Source: Mediterranea massiliensis
GTDB taxonomy: Bacteria > Bacteroidota > Bacteroidia > Bacteroidales > Bacteroidaceae
Direction of reading: 5' to 3'
Assembly: GCF_900128475.1 (NCBI RefSeq)
Contig: NZ_LT635839.1
Span: 176,904-240,903 of the forward strand
DNA: 64,000 nucleotides
Shown: positions 36,738 to 47,300 of the stretch, piece after piece
How the letters are laid out: every line of letters starts with the position of its first letter
How positions within the stretch are numbered: position 1 is the first letter of the stretch
Notes under the pieces: model-generated
The model's input: the letters and a program-made list of their open reading frames with translations, nothing else
Databases searched by the model: none
What the model was told of the DNA's origin: nothing
Made by a program: the position numbers and the translations under genes

Positions 36738-39700
36738 ATGAAATTAGATAGATTCATAAACCGCCCGGTACTATCAACGGTAATCTCCATCCTGATAGTC
36801 ATCTTGGGCTTTATCGGTCTGGCCACATTGCCTATCACGCAATATCCGGACATCGCACCACCTACGGTATCTGTACGTGCCACCTATACCGGTGCCAACG
36901 CACAAACCGTGCTGAACTCGGTCATCGCCCCCCTGGAAGACCAGATCAACGGTGTGGAAAACATGATGTACATGAGTTCGAGTGCCTCCAACACCGGCTC
37001 GGCTGATATCTCCATCTACTTCAACCAAGGAACCGACCCCGATATGGCAGCCGTAAACGTACAGAACCGTGTGTCCATGGCACAGGGCCTGCTGCCTGCC
37101 GAAGTAACCAAGGTCGGAGTAACCACACAGAAGAGACAGACCTCTATGCTGATGATCTTCTCTATTTATGATGAGAAAGACCAGTATACCACCGAGTTCA
37201 TCGAAAACTATGCCAACATCAACCTGATTCCTGAAGTAAAGCGTGTCACCGGTGTAGGTGATGCCAATGTGATGGGTGTGGACTACTCCATGCGTATCTG
37301 GCTCAAGCCGGACATTATGGCGCAATACAAACTCGTGCCCAATGATGTAGTAGCCGCCCTGAGCGAACAGAACATCGAAGCCGCCCCGGGCCAGCTGGGC
37401 GAACGTGGTCACCAAACTTTCCAATACACCTTGCGCTACAAAGGACGTCTGCAACAGACTTCAGAATTCGAGAATATCGTCATCAAGGCCATGGAGGATG
37501 GCGAGTTGCTCCGCCTGAAAGACATAGCCCGCATCGAGCTGGGACGTATGACCTACAACTTCAACAATACGGTAAATGGTCATAAGGCCGTCAGCTGTAT
37601 CGTTTACCAGATGGCCGGTACCAATGCTACCCAAACCATCAGCGACATTGAAGCCCTGCTTGAAGAATACTCAACCAAACTGCCTGCCGGCTTGAAAATA
37701 AACGTGGCCCAAAGCGCCAACGACTTCCTCTTTGCCTCCATCCATGAGGTAGTAAAGACGTTGATCGAGGCCTTCATCCTGGTGTTCATCGTGGTTTACA
37801 TCTTCCTGCAGGATATGCGCTCCACGCTGATTCCCGCCATCGCCATTCCGGTAGCCTTGATTGCTACATTCTTCGTTCTGAAACTTATCGGATTCAGCCT
37901 TAACCTGCTGACTCTTTCGGCCATGGTGCTTGCCATTGCCATTGTGGTCGACGATGCCATCGTCGTCGTCGAGGGTGTCCATGCCAAGCTCGACCAGGGA
38001 TACAAATCGGCCCGGGCCGCTTCCATCGACGCCATGCACGAACTGGGCGGTGCCATCGTTTCCATTACATTGGTCATGATGTCCGTGTTTATCCCCGTAA
38101 GTTTCATGGGGGGTACGGCCGGTACATTCTACCGGCAGTTCGGTCTGACCATGGCCATCGCCATCGGTTTCTCCGCCTTGAACGCCTTGACACTGAGTCC
38201 GGCCCTGTGTGCCATCTTCCTGAAACCTCACAAGACCGATGCTCCTCTGAAAGAACGGGTAGGTACAGCCACCAAGGAAGCCAGAAAGATATTTATTGCC
38301 CGCTATGCAGATTCCATCGGCCGCCTCATGCGTCCTGGCATCACCCTGCTGTTTACAATCATTGCCATCATCGGTATGATCTTCGGACTCTTCAACTTTG
38401 ATAGCCATCCGGTAATCTGCATCCTGATGATTATCATCAGTATCCTGGCATTGGCCGGTATGACAACCGATAAGTTCAAGGATGATTTCAACGAGTCTTA
38501 CAACTCCATCTTAGGCAAATACAAGAAACAAGTGCTCAAGTTCATTCAGAAGAGATGGCTGTCTGGCAGTATCGTCACTGCCTCAATCATCCTGCTGGTT
38601 GTCTTCATGCAGATTACTCCGACTGGTATGGTGCCCAACGAAGATACGGGTACCATCATGGGTGCCGTAACGTTACCGCCCGGCACCTCACAGGAACGTG
38701 CCCAGGAAATCCTCAATCGAGTAGACAGCCTGGTTGCTTCCGACCCCGCCGTACAGTCCAGAACCATTATCTCAGGCTTCAGCTTCATTGGCGGTCAGGG
38801 ACCGTCCTACGGTTCGGTCATCATCAAGCTGAAGAACTGGGAAGAGCGTTCGACCATGCAAAATTCGAACATTGTGTATGCAACCCTCTTCATGCGTGCC
38901 CAAAAGGTCATCAAGGAAGCCCAGGTATTGTTCTTTGCTCCTCCTATGATCCCTGGTTATTCAGCATCCAGCGATATCGAGCTTAACATGCAGGACAAGA
39001 CCGGTGGTGACCTGAACCACTTCTTCGATGTCGTAAACGCATATACGGCCGAACTGGAAAAACGTCCTGAGATCAACTCGGCACGTACCAGCTTTAACCC
39101 GAACTTCCCACAATACCTGTTGAACATTGACGCTGCCGCATGTAAGAAGGCCGGTATCAGTCCGAGTGACATTCTTACAACCTTGCAGGGATATTACGGT
39201 GGTTTGTATGCCTCCAACTTCAACAGTTTCGGTAAGATGTACCGTGTCATGGTACAGGCAGAGCCCGATGCCACCAAGAACCTGGAATCGCTCCAAAGCA
39301 TCAAGGTACGCAACGGTAATGACATGGCACCGATTACCCAATTTGTATCCATTGAGAAAGTGTACGGACCGGATATCATCAACCGTTTCAACCTATACAC
39401 ATCCATGAAAGTGATGGTGGCTCCGGCCTCCGGTTATACTTCCGGACAGGCCCTGCAGGCCATCGCCGAAGTGGCCCAACAAAATCTGCCGACCGGCTTC
39501 GGCTACGAACTGGGTGGTATGGCACGTGAGGAGGCCGAAACAAGCGGCAGCACGACAGGACTTATCTTCGTACTGTGCTTCGTATTCGTTTACCTCTTGC
39601 TGAGTGCCCAATACGAAAGCTACATTCTGCCGTTGGCTGTATTGCTGTCCATTCCGTTCGGATTGCTGGGTAGCTTCCTCTTCGTCAACGGAGCGAGTGC

Positions 39701-40154
39701 CATCGGAAGCATTCCGGCTTTGAAAATGATTATCGGCTCCATGTCCAACGATATCTACATGCAGATTGCCTTGATCATGTTGATGGGTCTGTTGGCCAAG
39801 AATGCCATCTTGATTGTTGAGTTCGCCCTCGACCGTCGCAAGATGGGTATGAGTATAACCTGGGCCGCCGTTTTAGGTGCCGCCGCCCGTCTGCGTCCTA
39901 TCCTGATGACATCAATGGCCATGATCGTCGGTCTGCTTCCGCTGATGTTTGCTTCGGGTGCAGGTGCCAATGGTAACCGCACATTGGGAACATCGGCCAT
40001 CGGCGGTATGTTGATTGGTATGATTCTGCAAATCTTTATCGTACCCGCATTGTTTGTTGCCTTCCAGTACCTGCAGGAGAAATTCAAACCCATGGAATGG
40101 GAAGACGTAGACAACTCCGACGCTACCGCCGAAATTGAGCAATACAGTAAATAA
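36738..40154 (+). CDS. RND multidrug efflux permease (HAE1 family, AcrB-like)
   Basis: Proton-driven inner-membrane pump exporting drugs, bile salts or other amphiphiles. At 1138 residues it is longer than E. coli AcrB. The start MKLDRFINRPVLSTVISILIVILGF and the relay Asp pair in AIAIVVDDAIVVVEG in TM4 are classic HAE1. Twelve membrane segments and two large periplasmic loops are visible, and the C-terminal half has LLSAQYESYILPLAVLLSIPFG. An insert between about residues 500 and 600 holds extra hydrophobic segments, which explains much of the added length. Substrate range cannot be predicted. Confidence 0.96.
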   Translation: MKLDRFINRPVLSTVISILIVILGFIGLATLPITQYPDIAPPTVSVRATYTGANAQTVLNSVIAPLEDQINGVENMMYMSSSASNTGSADISIYFNQGTDPDMAAVNVQNRVSMAQGLLPAEVTKVGVTTQKRQTSMLMIFSIYDEKDQYTTEFIENYANINLIPEVKRVTGVGDANVMGVDYSMRIWLKPDIMAQYKLVPNDVVAALSEQNIEAAPGQLGERGHQTFQYTLRYKGRLQQTSEFENIVIKAMEDGELLRLKDIARIELGRMTYNFNNTVNGHKAVSCIVYQMAGTNATQTISDIEALLEEYSTKLPAGLKINVAQSANDFLFASIHEVVKTLIEAFILVFIVVYIFLQDMRSTLIPAIAIPVALIATFFVLKLIGFSLNLLTLSAMVLAIAIVVDDAIVVVEGVHAKLDQGYKSARAASIDAMHELGGAIVSITLVMMSVFIPVSFMGGTAGTFYRQFGLTMAIAIGFSALNALTLSPALCAIFLKPHKTDAPLKERVGTATKEARKIFIARYADSIGRLMRPGITLLFTIIAIIGMIFGLFNFDSHPVICILMIIISILALAGMTTDKFKDDFNESYNSILGKYKKQVLKFIQKRWLSGSIVTASIILLVVFMQITPTGMVPNEDTGTIMGAVTLPPGTSQERAQEILNRVDSLVASDPAVQSRTIISGFSFIGGQGPSYGSVIIKLKNWEERSTMQNSNIVYATLFMRAQKVIKEAQVLFFAPPMIPGYSASSDIELNMQDKTGGDLNHFFDVVNAYTAELEKRPEINSARTSFNPNFPQYLLNIDAAACKKAGISPSDILTTLQGYYGGLYASNFNSFGKMYRVMVQAEPDATKNLESLQSIKVRNGNDMAPITQFVSIEKVYGPDIINRFNLYTSMKVMVAPASGYTSGQALQAIAEVAQQNLPTGFGYELGGMAREEAETSGSTTGLIFVLCFVFVYLLLSAQYESYILPLAVLLSIPFGLLGSFLFVNGASAIGSIPALKMIIGSMSNDIYMQIALIMLMGLLAKNAILIVEFALDRRKMGMSITWAAVLGAAARLRPILMTSMAMIVGLLPLMFASGAGANGNRTLGTSAIGGMLIGMILQIFIVPALFVAFQYLQEKFKPMEWEDVDNSDATAEIEQYSK

Positions 40155-40231
40155 TTTGAAGAACTAAGGAAGAAGGACGGTGAAGCCTCCGCTTCATCCG
40201 TTCTTCCTCCTAAACGAAGAGATATATAAGT

Positions 40232-41620
40232 ATGAAAGGAAAAATCATCACTCTGATGTGCGCCTCAGCCCTATTGAGCAGCTGCCACATCTATAAAGCA
40301 TACGACCGCCCGGAAGATATCACGACCGAAGGCCTGTATCGCGACACGACTGCCGTGAACGATACGCTGGCTTCGGATACGGCCAACTTCGGCAACATGC
40401 CCTGGCGGGAGGTATTCACGGACCCCCAGCTGCAGGGTTACATAGAACAGGCACTGACTTCCAGTCCTGATATCCGTACTGCTGCGCTGAAAGTACAGGA
40501 AGCCCAGGCACCGCTTCTTGCTGCCAAGCTGGCCTTTATTCCTGCCCTGACCCTTTCACCACAAGGTACTGTCACCAGCTGGGACAAAGGAAAAGCCACA
40601 CAAACCTATTCCCTGCCTGTAACCGCCAGCTGGCAGATTGACCTCTTCGGCCAGTTGCTGAATCCCAAGCGTATGGCCAAAGCAACGTTGGAACAAACCA
40701 AGGCATACGAGCAGAACACCCGGGTACAGCTGATTGCCAATACGGCCAATCTGTATTATACACTGCTGATGCTGGACCGTCAGCTGGAAATCACAGAAGG
40801 TACGGCCGACATCATGAAGAAAAATACCGAAACCATGCAGGCCATGAAAGATGCCGGCATCTATGGTACGACCGAAGCAGCCGTAGAGCAGAGCCGTGCT
40901 GCCTATGCACAGATTCTGGCTTCTCTGCCTGACATACGTGCCAACATCCGCGAAGTAGAAAACTCACTCTGCCTCCTGCTGGGCGAACCGGCCCACAGCA
41001 TTGAACGCGGCATACTGGAAGGCCAGCAACTCCCGACGGAATTCTCAGCAGGTATACCGTTGCAACTGCTGTCCAACCGTCCGGATGTCAAAGCTGCCGA
41101 ACAAGCATTGGCTGTAGCTTATTATAACACCAACACAGCCCGTGCCAACTTCTATCCGCGCATCACGCTCAGCGGTTCGGCCGGATGGACCAACAGTGCC
41201 GGTGCCTCCATTGTCAATCCCGGCAAACTGCTGGCCAGCGCCATTGCCTCTCTGACCCAACCGTTGTTCCAGAACGGCGCCAACATCGCTAATCTTAGAA
41301 TAGCCAAGGCACAGCAGGAAGAAGCCAAGATTCAGTTCCAAACAGCGTTGCTGAACGCAGGAAACGAGGTCAGCAATGCACTTGACCTGTACCAAGCCTG
41401 CTCCCAAAAGGTAGAAGCACGCACCATGGAAGTAAATTCTTCAAAGAATGCTGCCGATTATACAAAAGAATTGTTTAACTTAGGGACGTCAACTTACCTG
41501 GAAGTATTATCAGCCGAGCAATCGTACCTCAGCGCACAGCTTTCCGAAGTAAGTGATACCTTCAGCCGCATGCAGGCCGTCATCAGCCTGTACCAAGCAT
41601 TGGGTGGAGGAAGAGAATAA
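40232..41620 (+). CDS. Outer-membrane efflux factor (TolC/NodT family lipoprotein)
   Basis: Trimeric outer-membrane channel completing the RND pump. 462 residues with lipobox LLSSCH (Cys17). The two TolC-type repeats are visible as long helices with ALTSSPDIRTAALKVQEAQAPL and NRPDVKAAEQALAVAYYNTNTARANFYPRITLSG, followed by the TQPLFQNG strand. The C-terminus LNLGTSTYLEVLSAEQSYLSAQ is typical NodT. Its neighbours are the pump upstream and the LpxA-like enzyme 17 nt downstream. Confidence 0.95.
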   Translation: MKGKIITLMCASALLSSCHIYKAYDRPEDITTEGLYRDTTAVNDTLASDTANFGNMPWREVFTDPQLQGYIEQALTSSPDIRTAALKVQEAQAPLLAAKLAFIPALTLSPQGTVTSWDKGKATQTYSLPVTASWQIDLFGQLLNPKRMAKATLEQTKAYEQNTRVQLIANTANLYYTLLMLDRQLEITEGTADIMKKNTETMQAMKDAGIYGTTEAAVEQSRAAYAQILASLPDIRANIREVENSLCLLLGEPAHSIERGILEGQQLPTEFSAGIPLQLLSNRPDVKAAEQALAVAYYNTNTARANFYPRITLSGSAGWTNSAGASIVNPGKLLASAIASLTQPLFQNGANIANLRIAKAQQEEAKIQFQTALLNAGNEVSNALDLYQACSQKVEARTMEVNSSKNAADYTKELFNLGTSTYLEVLSAEQSYLSAQLSEVSDTFSRMQAVISLYQALGGGRE

Positions 41621-41637
41621 CCTTTAATTCACATATC

Positions 41638-42405
41638 ATGATTAGTCCATTAGCTTATGTAGACCCAGCCGCCAAACTCGGCAAGAACGTAACAGTACAA
41701 CCGTTTGCCTATATCGAAGGAGATGTGGAAATCGGTGATGACTGCATCATCATGTCTGGTGCAAGAATCTTGAACGGAACCCGAATGGGTAAAGGCAACA
41801 AGATACATCATGGTGCAGTGTTGGGCACCGAGCCCCAAGATTTTCACTATACCGGTGAGCACACGTTACTCATTATCGGCGACCAGAATGACATCCGGGA
41901 GAATGTGGTTATCAGCCGCGGAACACACGAAGGGCAATGCACCAAAATCGGCAATGAAAACTATCTGATGGATGGTGTACACCTGTGCCACGACGTACAG
42001 ATTGCCGACCATTGCGTATTGGGTATCAAGACGACCGTTGCCGGTGAATGTCGCATAGACAACTGCGTCATCTTGAGCAGCAATGTTCTGTTGCAACAGA
42101 ACTGCCACATCGGTAGCTGGTCGTTGGTACAGAGCGGATGCCGAATTCCCAAAGATGTTCCGCCCTATATCATCATGGCCGGAAATCCGGCAGAATATCA
42201 CGGCGTAAATGCCATGGTGTTGCAACACAAAAATCAAGTGACAGAACGTATCTTACGTCACATCATGAATGCCTATCGACTGGTCTATCAAGGAAATTTC
42301 AGTGTACAAGATGCCCTGCAGAAAATTGAAGACCAGGTGCCGATGAGCGATGAGATACACAACATCATTAATTTCATCAGCAAGTCTCCAGGCATTGTCA
42401 AATAA
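41638..42405 (+). CDS. LpxA-like UDP-GlcNAc O-acyltransferase
   Basis: 255 residues of hexapeptide-repeat left-handed beta-helix with an alpha-helical C-terminus, the LpxA layout. E. coli LpxA transfers a 3-hydroxyacyl chain from ACP to UDP-GlcNAc, the first step of lipid A synthesis. The catalytic His region reads NYLMDGVHLCHDVQIADHCVLG, retaining the His-Asp of LpxA. The C-terminal helices match IRNAYKLIY-type sequence (IMNAYRLVYQGNFSVQDAL). Bacteroidales normally encode another LpxA beside lpxC-fabZ, so this may be a second acyltransferase. It closes the efflux operon, which is unusual, and a strong terminator follows. Confidence 0.85.
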   Translation: MISPLAYVDPAAKLGKNVTVQPFAYIEGDVEIGDDCIIMSGARILNGTRMGKGNKIHHGAVLGTEPQDFHYTGEHTLLIIGDQNDIRENVVISRGTHEGQCTKIGNENYLMDGVHLCHDVQIADHCVLGIKTTVAGECRIDNCVILSSNVLLQQNCHIGSWSLVQSGCRIPKDVPPYIIMAGNPAEYHGVNAMVLQHKNQVTERILRHIMNAYRLVYQGNFSVQDALQKIEDQVPMSDEIHNIINFISKSPGIVK

Positions 42406-42430
42406 GGCATTCAGTCATAGACCTACGAAA

Positions 42431-42463
42431 GAGGCCGGGGCATCATGTCCCGGCCTCTTTTTA
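42431..42463. terminator. Bidirectional terminator after the efflux operon
   Basis: A perfect 9-bp GC stem (gaggccggg 42431-42439 with cccggcctc 42449-42457) with A's to the left and TTTTT to the right separates the convergent acyltransferase and CBM9-like genes. Confidence 0.88.
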
Positions 42464-42483
42464 TATCAAGTCTCTATCCAGAC

Positions 42484-43143
42484 TTACTCAAAATGTAATG
42501 TTCCGAAGAAAGCCGGACAATGGAAATCGGGCTTCGGCAATTCAATCGGGCTCCAGGACAAAAAATGAGGGGTCTGCAGTTTGTCACCACACTTATAGAA
42601 ATTGGCCCGTACCGATTTCCCGTCCATCGAATGAAGGTCGTGCAAGAAGAATACAGAAAAAGGCACCACCAGAGCTACCTCCCAACTACACTCACCCACA
42701 CGTTCGTCAAAGCCCTCGCGGCCCAAAGAAGCCCAACGAGACACCTGATCCAGAATAACCTGAGAGGCATGCTGGCGATTCGACCGTGCCGAGCCGGCTC
42801 CTATTAACAGCGTTCCGGTACAGTTACACTCAATGTTGTAATACGCATCATCGTCACCGGGCATTGAAAAGAACTCCACGCACGTATCTTCCCACACCGG
42901 CCCATTGTCACGTCCCGCCATCGCACGGACCGAAGCCTCGGTCACCCGATAGTGCAACAATAATGCCTCATCGGTATAAGCCATCGCAAATTCTACTTGC
43001 GGCGCGTAAGGATAGGCCTCTTCCCAATCCACACAAGCTATCGGCTGGTAAACGACCTGGGCTTTGGCCAAAACGGCAGGTATCTCTGCCGCCTGCGGAA
43101 CGGCCAGGGCCAGCTTCTTCACATACAATTCTTTCGGAGTCAT
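42484..43143 (-). CDS. CBM9-like carbohydrate-binding domain protein
   Basis: 219 residues with no signal peptide visible, so probably cytosolic. It has the carbohydrate-binding family 9-like pattern: FAMAYTDEALLLHYRVTEASVRAM, then WEDTCVEFFSM and YYNIECNCTGTLLIGAG, later WEVALVVPFSVF and SVRANFYKCGD, ending FHCPAFFGTLHFE. Proteins like this are common in Bacteroides but their role is not established. It follows the NahK-like kinase by 12 nt on the same strand, implying joint expression and a role in handling the same sugar. Confidence 0.8.
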   Translation of the reverse strand: MTPKELYVKKLALAVPQAAEIPAVLAKAQVVYQPIACVDWEEAYPYAPQVEFAMAYTDEALLLHYRVTEASVRAMAGRDNGPVWEDTCVEFFSMPGDDDAYYNIECNCTGTLLIGAGSARSNRQHASQVILDQVSRWASLGREGFDERVGECSWEVALVVPFSVFFLHDLHSMDGKSVRANFYKCGDKLQTPHFLSWSPIELPKPDFHCPAFFGTLHFE

Positions 43144-43155
43144 AAATCTATGGTT

Positions 43156-44235
43156 TTAAAAACAGGAAGCAATGAATTCTTTCATAGCCGGCGTATGCTC
43201 TTCCACACTCTGCAGCAGCTTGAACTGAGCTTTGGTACGTACCAGATTATGTTCCGGATATTGGATCTTATAATAGGTATCTCCATTGATGTAATCAGCC
43301 AGGAAACGCACACACTGCATGTAAGGGAACAGAGCGGCCGCATAGGGCAGATTCTCTATTTCGATGGGAAGCAGGAATGACTTGGCCGACTCCAGATATC
43401 CTTTAGTGAAGGCCTTGAAGATATCCATGTTGAAGTTTACATGATCCAGGTTCTTGTCATCCTCCAGTCCCGTATTGGCAGCCGAACGCAGGAAATCTCC
43501 ATAGTCGGAGAAAATAAACGAAGGCATCACCGTATCGAGGTCGATGACACAAAGTACCGAACCGTCTTCGTCGAACATCATGTTGTTCACCTTCGTGTCG
43601 CAGTGGCACACACGCTTGGGCAGCTTTCCTTCCCGATACAAGCGCTCTGCCTTACACATTTCTTCAGCTCTGCGCTCTATCTCATCCAAATAATACTGCA
43701 CTTCCTTCACACGTCCTGCCGCATCGGCTGCTACGGCATCGTGCAACTGCTTCAGACGGAATTCCATGTTGTGGAAATCGGGAATGGTTTCACCCAGTTG
43801 ATCAGGTATATCGGCCAGCATCGCCTGGAAATTACCGAATGCCTGTCCCGCATAACCCGAATATTCCGGATTGACAGTTTCATACGTCTTCGCACGGGGA
43901 ATGAACACCATGATACGCCAATAATTCTCGCCGTCAAACCAATAAGTCTTGCCATTGTCGGCCGGGAGAAAGTGGAGTACTTTGCGGTCAATCTCCTTTT
44001 CGCCTTTTTCTTCCAATTTTTTACGGATGTGCCGGGTCACGGCTTCGATGTTGGACTGCAGCATATCCACATTCTGAAAAATGGCATGATTGATGCGTTG
44101 CAGTACATAATCCGGATTGCTGTTCGTCGTTACTACCTTGTAGGTATCATTGATTAGTCCCGAACCTAACGGATTGATTTCACGAACTGTATCCGCCAAT
44201 TGAAAATGAGATACAATAGATAAAAGGTCTTTCAT
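43156..44235 (-). CDS. NahK-like phosphotransferase (N-acetylhexosamine kinase candidate)
   Basis: 359 residues of the aminoglycoside-phosphotransferase fold. The ATP-binding loop is GSGLINDTYKV near residue 25. The catalytic segment is CHCDTKVNNMMFDEDGSVLCVIDLDTVM (Brenner-like HxDxxxxN plus DxD), followed by the SDYGDFLRS motif seen in N-acetylhexosamine 1-kinase. It would phosphorylate GlcNAc or GalNAc at C1, which fits amino sugars released from glycosaminoglycans. Related genes are sometimes annotated 'mucin desulfatase', but the sequence is a kinase. It lies divergent from the HTCS regulator. Confidence 0.82.
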   Translation of the reverse strand: MKDLLSIVSHFQLADTVREINPLGSGLINDTYKVVTTNSNPDYVLQRINHAIFQNVDMLQSNIEAVTRHIRKKLEEKGEKEIDRKVLHFLPADNGKTYWFDGENYWRIMVFIPRAKTYETVNPEYSGYAGQAFGNFQAMLADIPDQLGETIPDFHNMEFRLKQLHDAVAADAAGRVKEVQYYLDEIERRAEEMCKAERLYREGKLPKRVCHCDTKVNNMMFDEDGSVLCVIDLDTVMPSFIFSDYGDFLRSAANTGLEDDKNLDHVNFNMDIFKAFTKGYLESAKSFLLPIEIENLPYAAALFPYMQCVRFLADYINGDTYYKIQYPEHNLVRTKAQFKLLQSVEEHTPAMKEFIASCF

Positions 44236-44346
44236 GATTGAAATTTTAAATTAGTGATTCGATATGAATGGCCAAAAATAGGCATTTAGACAGACATAAA
44301 CGAAAAAAACAGGAAGAAAAACATGTTAGATTGTATAAAAACTTTC

Positions 44347-44354
44347 TATATTTG
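44347..44354 (+). promoter_or_regulatory. -7 box of the HTCS gene
   Basis: TATATTTG fits TAnnTTTG, 42 nt before the ATG at 44396. No clear -33 element. Otherwise 44236-44395 holds only the divergent leaders. Confidence 0.55.
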
Positions 44355-44395
44355 TCATCGAATCTTCAAAAAACACTATTTTGGCGTAAAGGAAA

Positions 44396-47300
44396 ATGAC
44401 TGTCCGTTCATTACTTTTGGGAATCATTTGCATATTTGCCGTGCAACTGCAGGCACAGAATGTCACCTTCGGTAATCTGACTACCGAAGACGGCCTGTCA
44501 CAATTCTCGGTCAACAGCCTTTACATAGATGAGAACGGTATGCTTTGGATTGGCACCCGGGAAGGCCTGAACCGATACAACGGAACGGATATACAGACCT
44601 ATAAACTGGAGAAAGACAACCCGCACAGTCTCTTCAGCAACACCGTCACGCGCATCACCGGCGACCAGAACGGACATATTTATCTGCTCTGCAACGACGG
44701 AGTGGCCCAACTGGACCTCCGCACCCTCCAATTCAAGACACTTCTGGTAGACCACATTCAGAGCATCTATTACCACGACGGTCTCTACATTGCCAAGAAA
44801 AACGAAATATACCTTTACAATGAAAAGACCGGGAACTTTGATCTCTGCTACCAACTTCCGGGAAAAAATCCCGAAATCTACAGCCTCCACTCCGACGGCC
44901 GTTATCTGTGGATAGGCACCACCAGTGAAGGGGTATACCGCCTGAAACAGGACAACCAGGAACTGACCCACCCCATCGAAACAGGCAACATCACCAGCAT
45001 TTACGAAGACAGTGAAAAAGAATTATGGATAGGCAGCTGGGAAGACGGCCTGTATCGTGTCAAGACCGACGGTACGATTGTCAACTTCCGTCACGATGCC
45101 AACAATCCCCACAGCATCTCTTCCAATTTTGCCAGAGCCTGCTGTGAAGACAACCTGGGCAACATCTGGATAGGAACTTTCAACGGGCTGAACCGATACG
45201 ACAAGAGCAACGGCCTCTTCCAAAACCATACGACCCACGACGCCAAAGGCGACGGACTGACCCATTCTTCCATCTGGTGCATCGTCAAGGACCGCCAAGG
45301 CACCCTCTGGCTGGGGACATATTTCGGCGGAGTCAACTACTTCAATCCCGAATACAACATCTACACAGCCTACCATTATTCATCTGTAGAAAAAAAGGGA
45401 CTGAGCAATCCGGTAGTGGGGCGTATCGTAGAAGACAAGGACGGCAACCTATGGATTGCCACCGAAGGAGGAGGACTGAATTTCCTCGACCGACGCAAAA
45501 ACGAATTCCGCTGGTACCGCACCGACAAGAACAATCCCAACAGCATTGCCCACGACAATGTCAAGGCTCTATATTATGACAAAGAGCATCAGGAAATCTG
45601 GATTGGCACCCACATGGGCGGTCTCGACCGGCTGAACCTGCATAATCTCCACTTCACCCATCACCGCATGGAGGAAGGCAATCCGAATAGCCTTCCCTCC
45701 AACATCATCCGCGACCTTGAGCCCTACGGAAAGGACAGTTTGATTGTAGCCACACAAAACGGTGTCTGCATGATAGACAAGGCAAGCGGTAAATGCCGAC
45801 GACTTTTCCAGGACACCAAAGAAGGACGCAGCATCAAGATGGTAGCCGACATCGAGTTCGACAAAAATGGCGACTTATGGATAGCCGCCACCGGAGAAGG
45901 AGTATTCCGATATAGCTTCCAGACACACCGACTCAAAAGCTACCGTCACCAGCACGACGTAGCCAATACGCTGAGCAACAACAATGTTTACAGCATTCTG
46001 TGTGACAAGCAAGGCCGTCTTTGGTTTTCGACATCGGGCAGCGGACTCGACCTCTACCACCCTCAAAGCGACAGCTTCGAGAATTTTGACCAGGCGCACA
46101 ACGGTCTTGTGGGCGACTGCATCTACGAAGCCCAGGAATCGCCCGTCAGCGGCAACCTGCTGCTCATCACCAACCAGGGGTTCTCCATCTTCAACCGCCA
46201 CACGCACCAAGCTAAAAACTACAACCGAAGCAACGGCTTCCCTTTCTCGACCATCAACGAAAATGCCCTGTGCGTCACCAGCGACGGCGAAATCTTTCTG
46301 GGCAGCACCCAAGGGATGATTTCCTTTCATGAAATGGAACTGAATCTCCCTCCCAAGCCTTACAACATCACCCTGTCAAAGCTCTATGTCAACGGGAAAG
46401 AAATAGAAACCGGAGACGAAAGCGGCATTCTGCCCCAATCGCTCTGCTATACGCCTGAAATTACGCTTAAAGCCGATCAGTCGATGTTCACCATCGAATT
46501 CGCTACTTCAAACTATGTGCCTGCCAACAAGGACCGCATCATCTATCAGCTGAAAGGCTTCTCCGACAAATGGACCGATGCCCACAACAACGCCATCACC
46601 TATACGAACCTCAATGCTGGAACCTACACCCTGGTCATCAAGCCTCAAACGCAACCGGCAGAAATCTGCCCGCCCGTCCGGCTGACCATCCACATTCTTC
46701 CCCCGTTCTATAAGACCATATGGGCCTACCTTTTCTACATACTGGCCATTGGTAGCCTGTCATGGTATCTCATACGCACCTACAAGATGCGCATCAAGCT
46801 GAGAGAATCGCTCAAATACGAGAAGAAACATGCCCAGGACATTGAACTGCTCAACCAGTCGAAACTCCGTTTCTTTACCAACATCTCCCATGAGTTCCGC
46901 ACACCGCTCACCATCATCATCTCACAGATTGAAACGCTGCTTCAGGTCCAAAATTTCACCCCTGCCCTGTACAATAAGGTATTGAGCATGTACAAGAACA
47001 GCATCCAGCTACGCGAACTAATCAACGAGCTGCTCGATTTCCGCAAACAAGAACAAGGACACATGAAAATCAAGGTCAGCCGTCACAACCTCATAGACTT
47101 TCTGTATGAGAACTATCTGCTGTTCCTGGAGTATGCTCACACCCGGCAGGTAAACCTGATTTTCCAGAAAGGAACCGATATTCTGGAGGTATGGTACGAC
47201 CAGAAGCAGATGCAGAAAGTGGTCAACAACCTGTTGTCCAACGCCCTCAAGCACACTCGCCCGGCCGACACTATCACCCTGTCTGTAGGCTGTGAGAACG

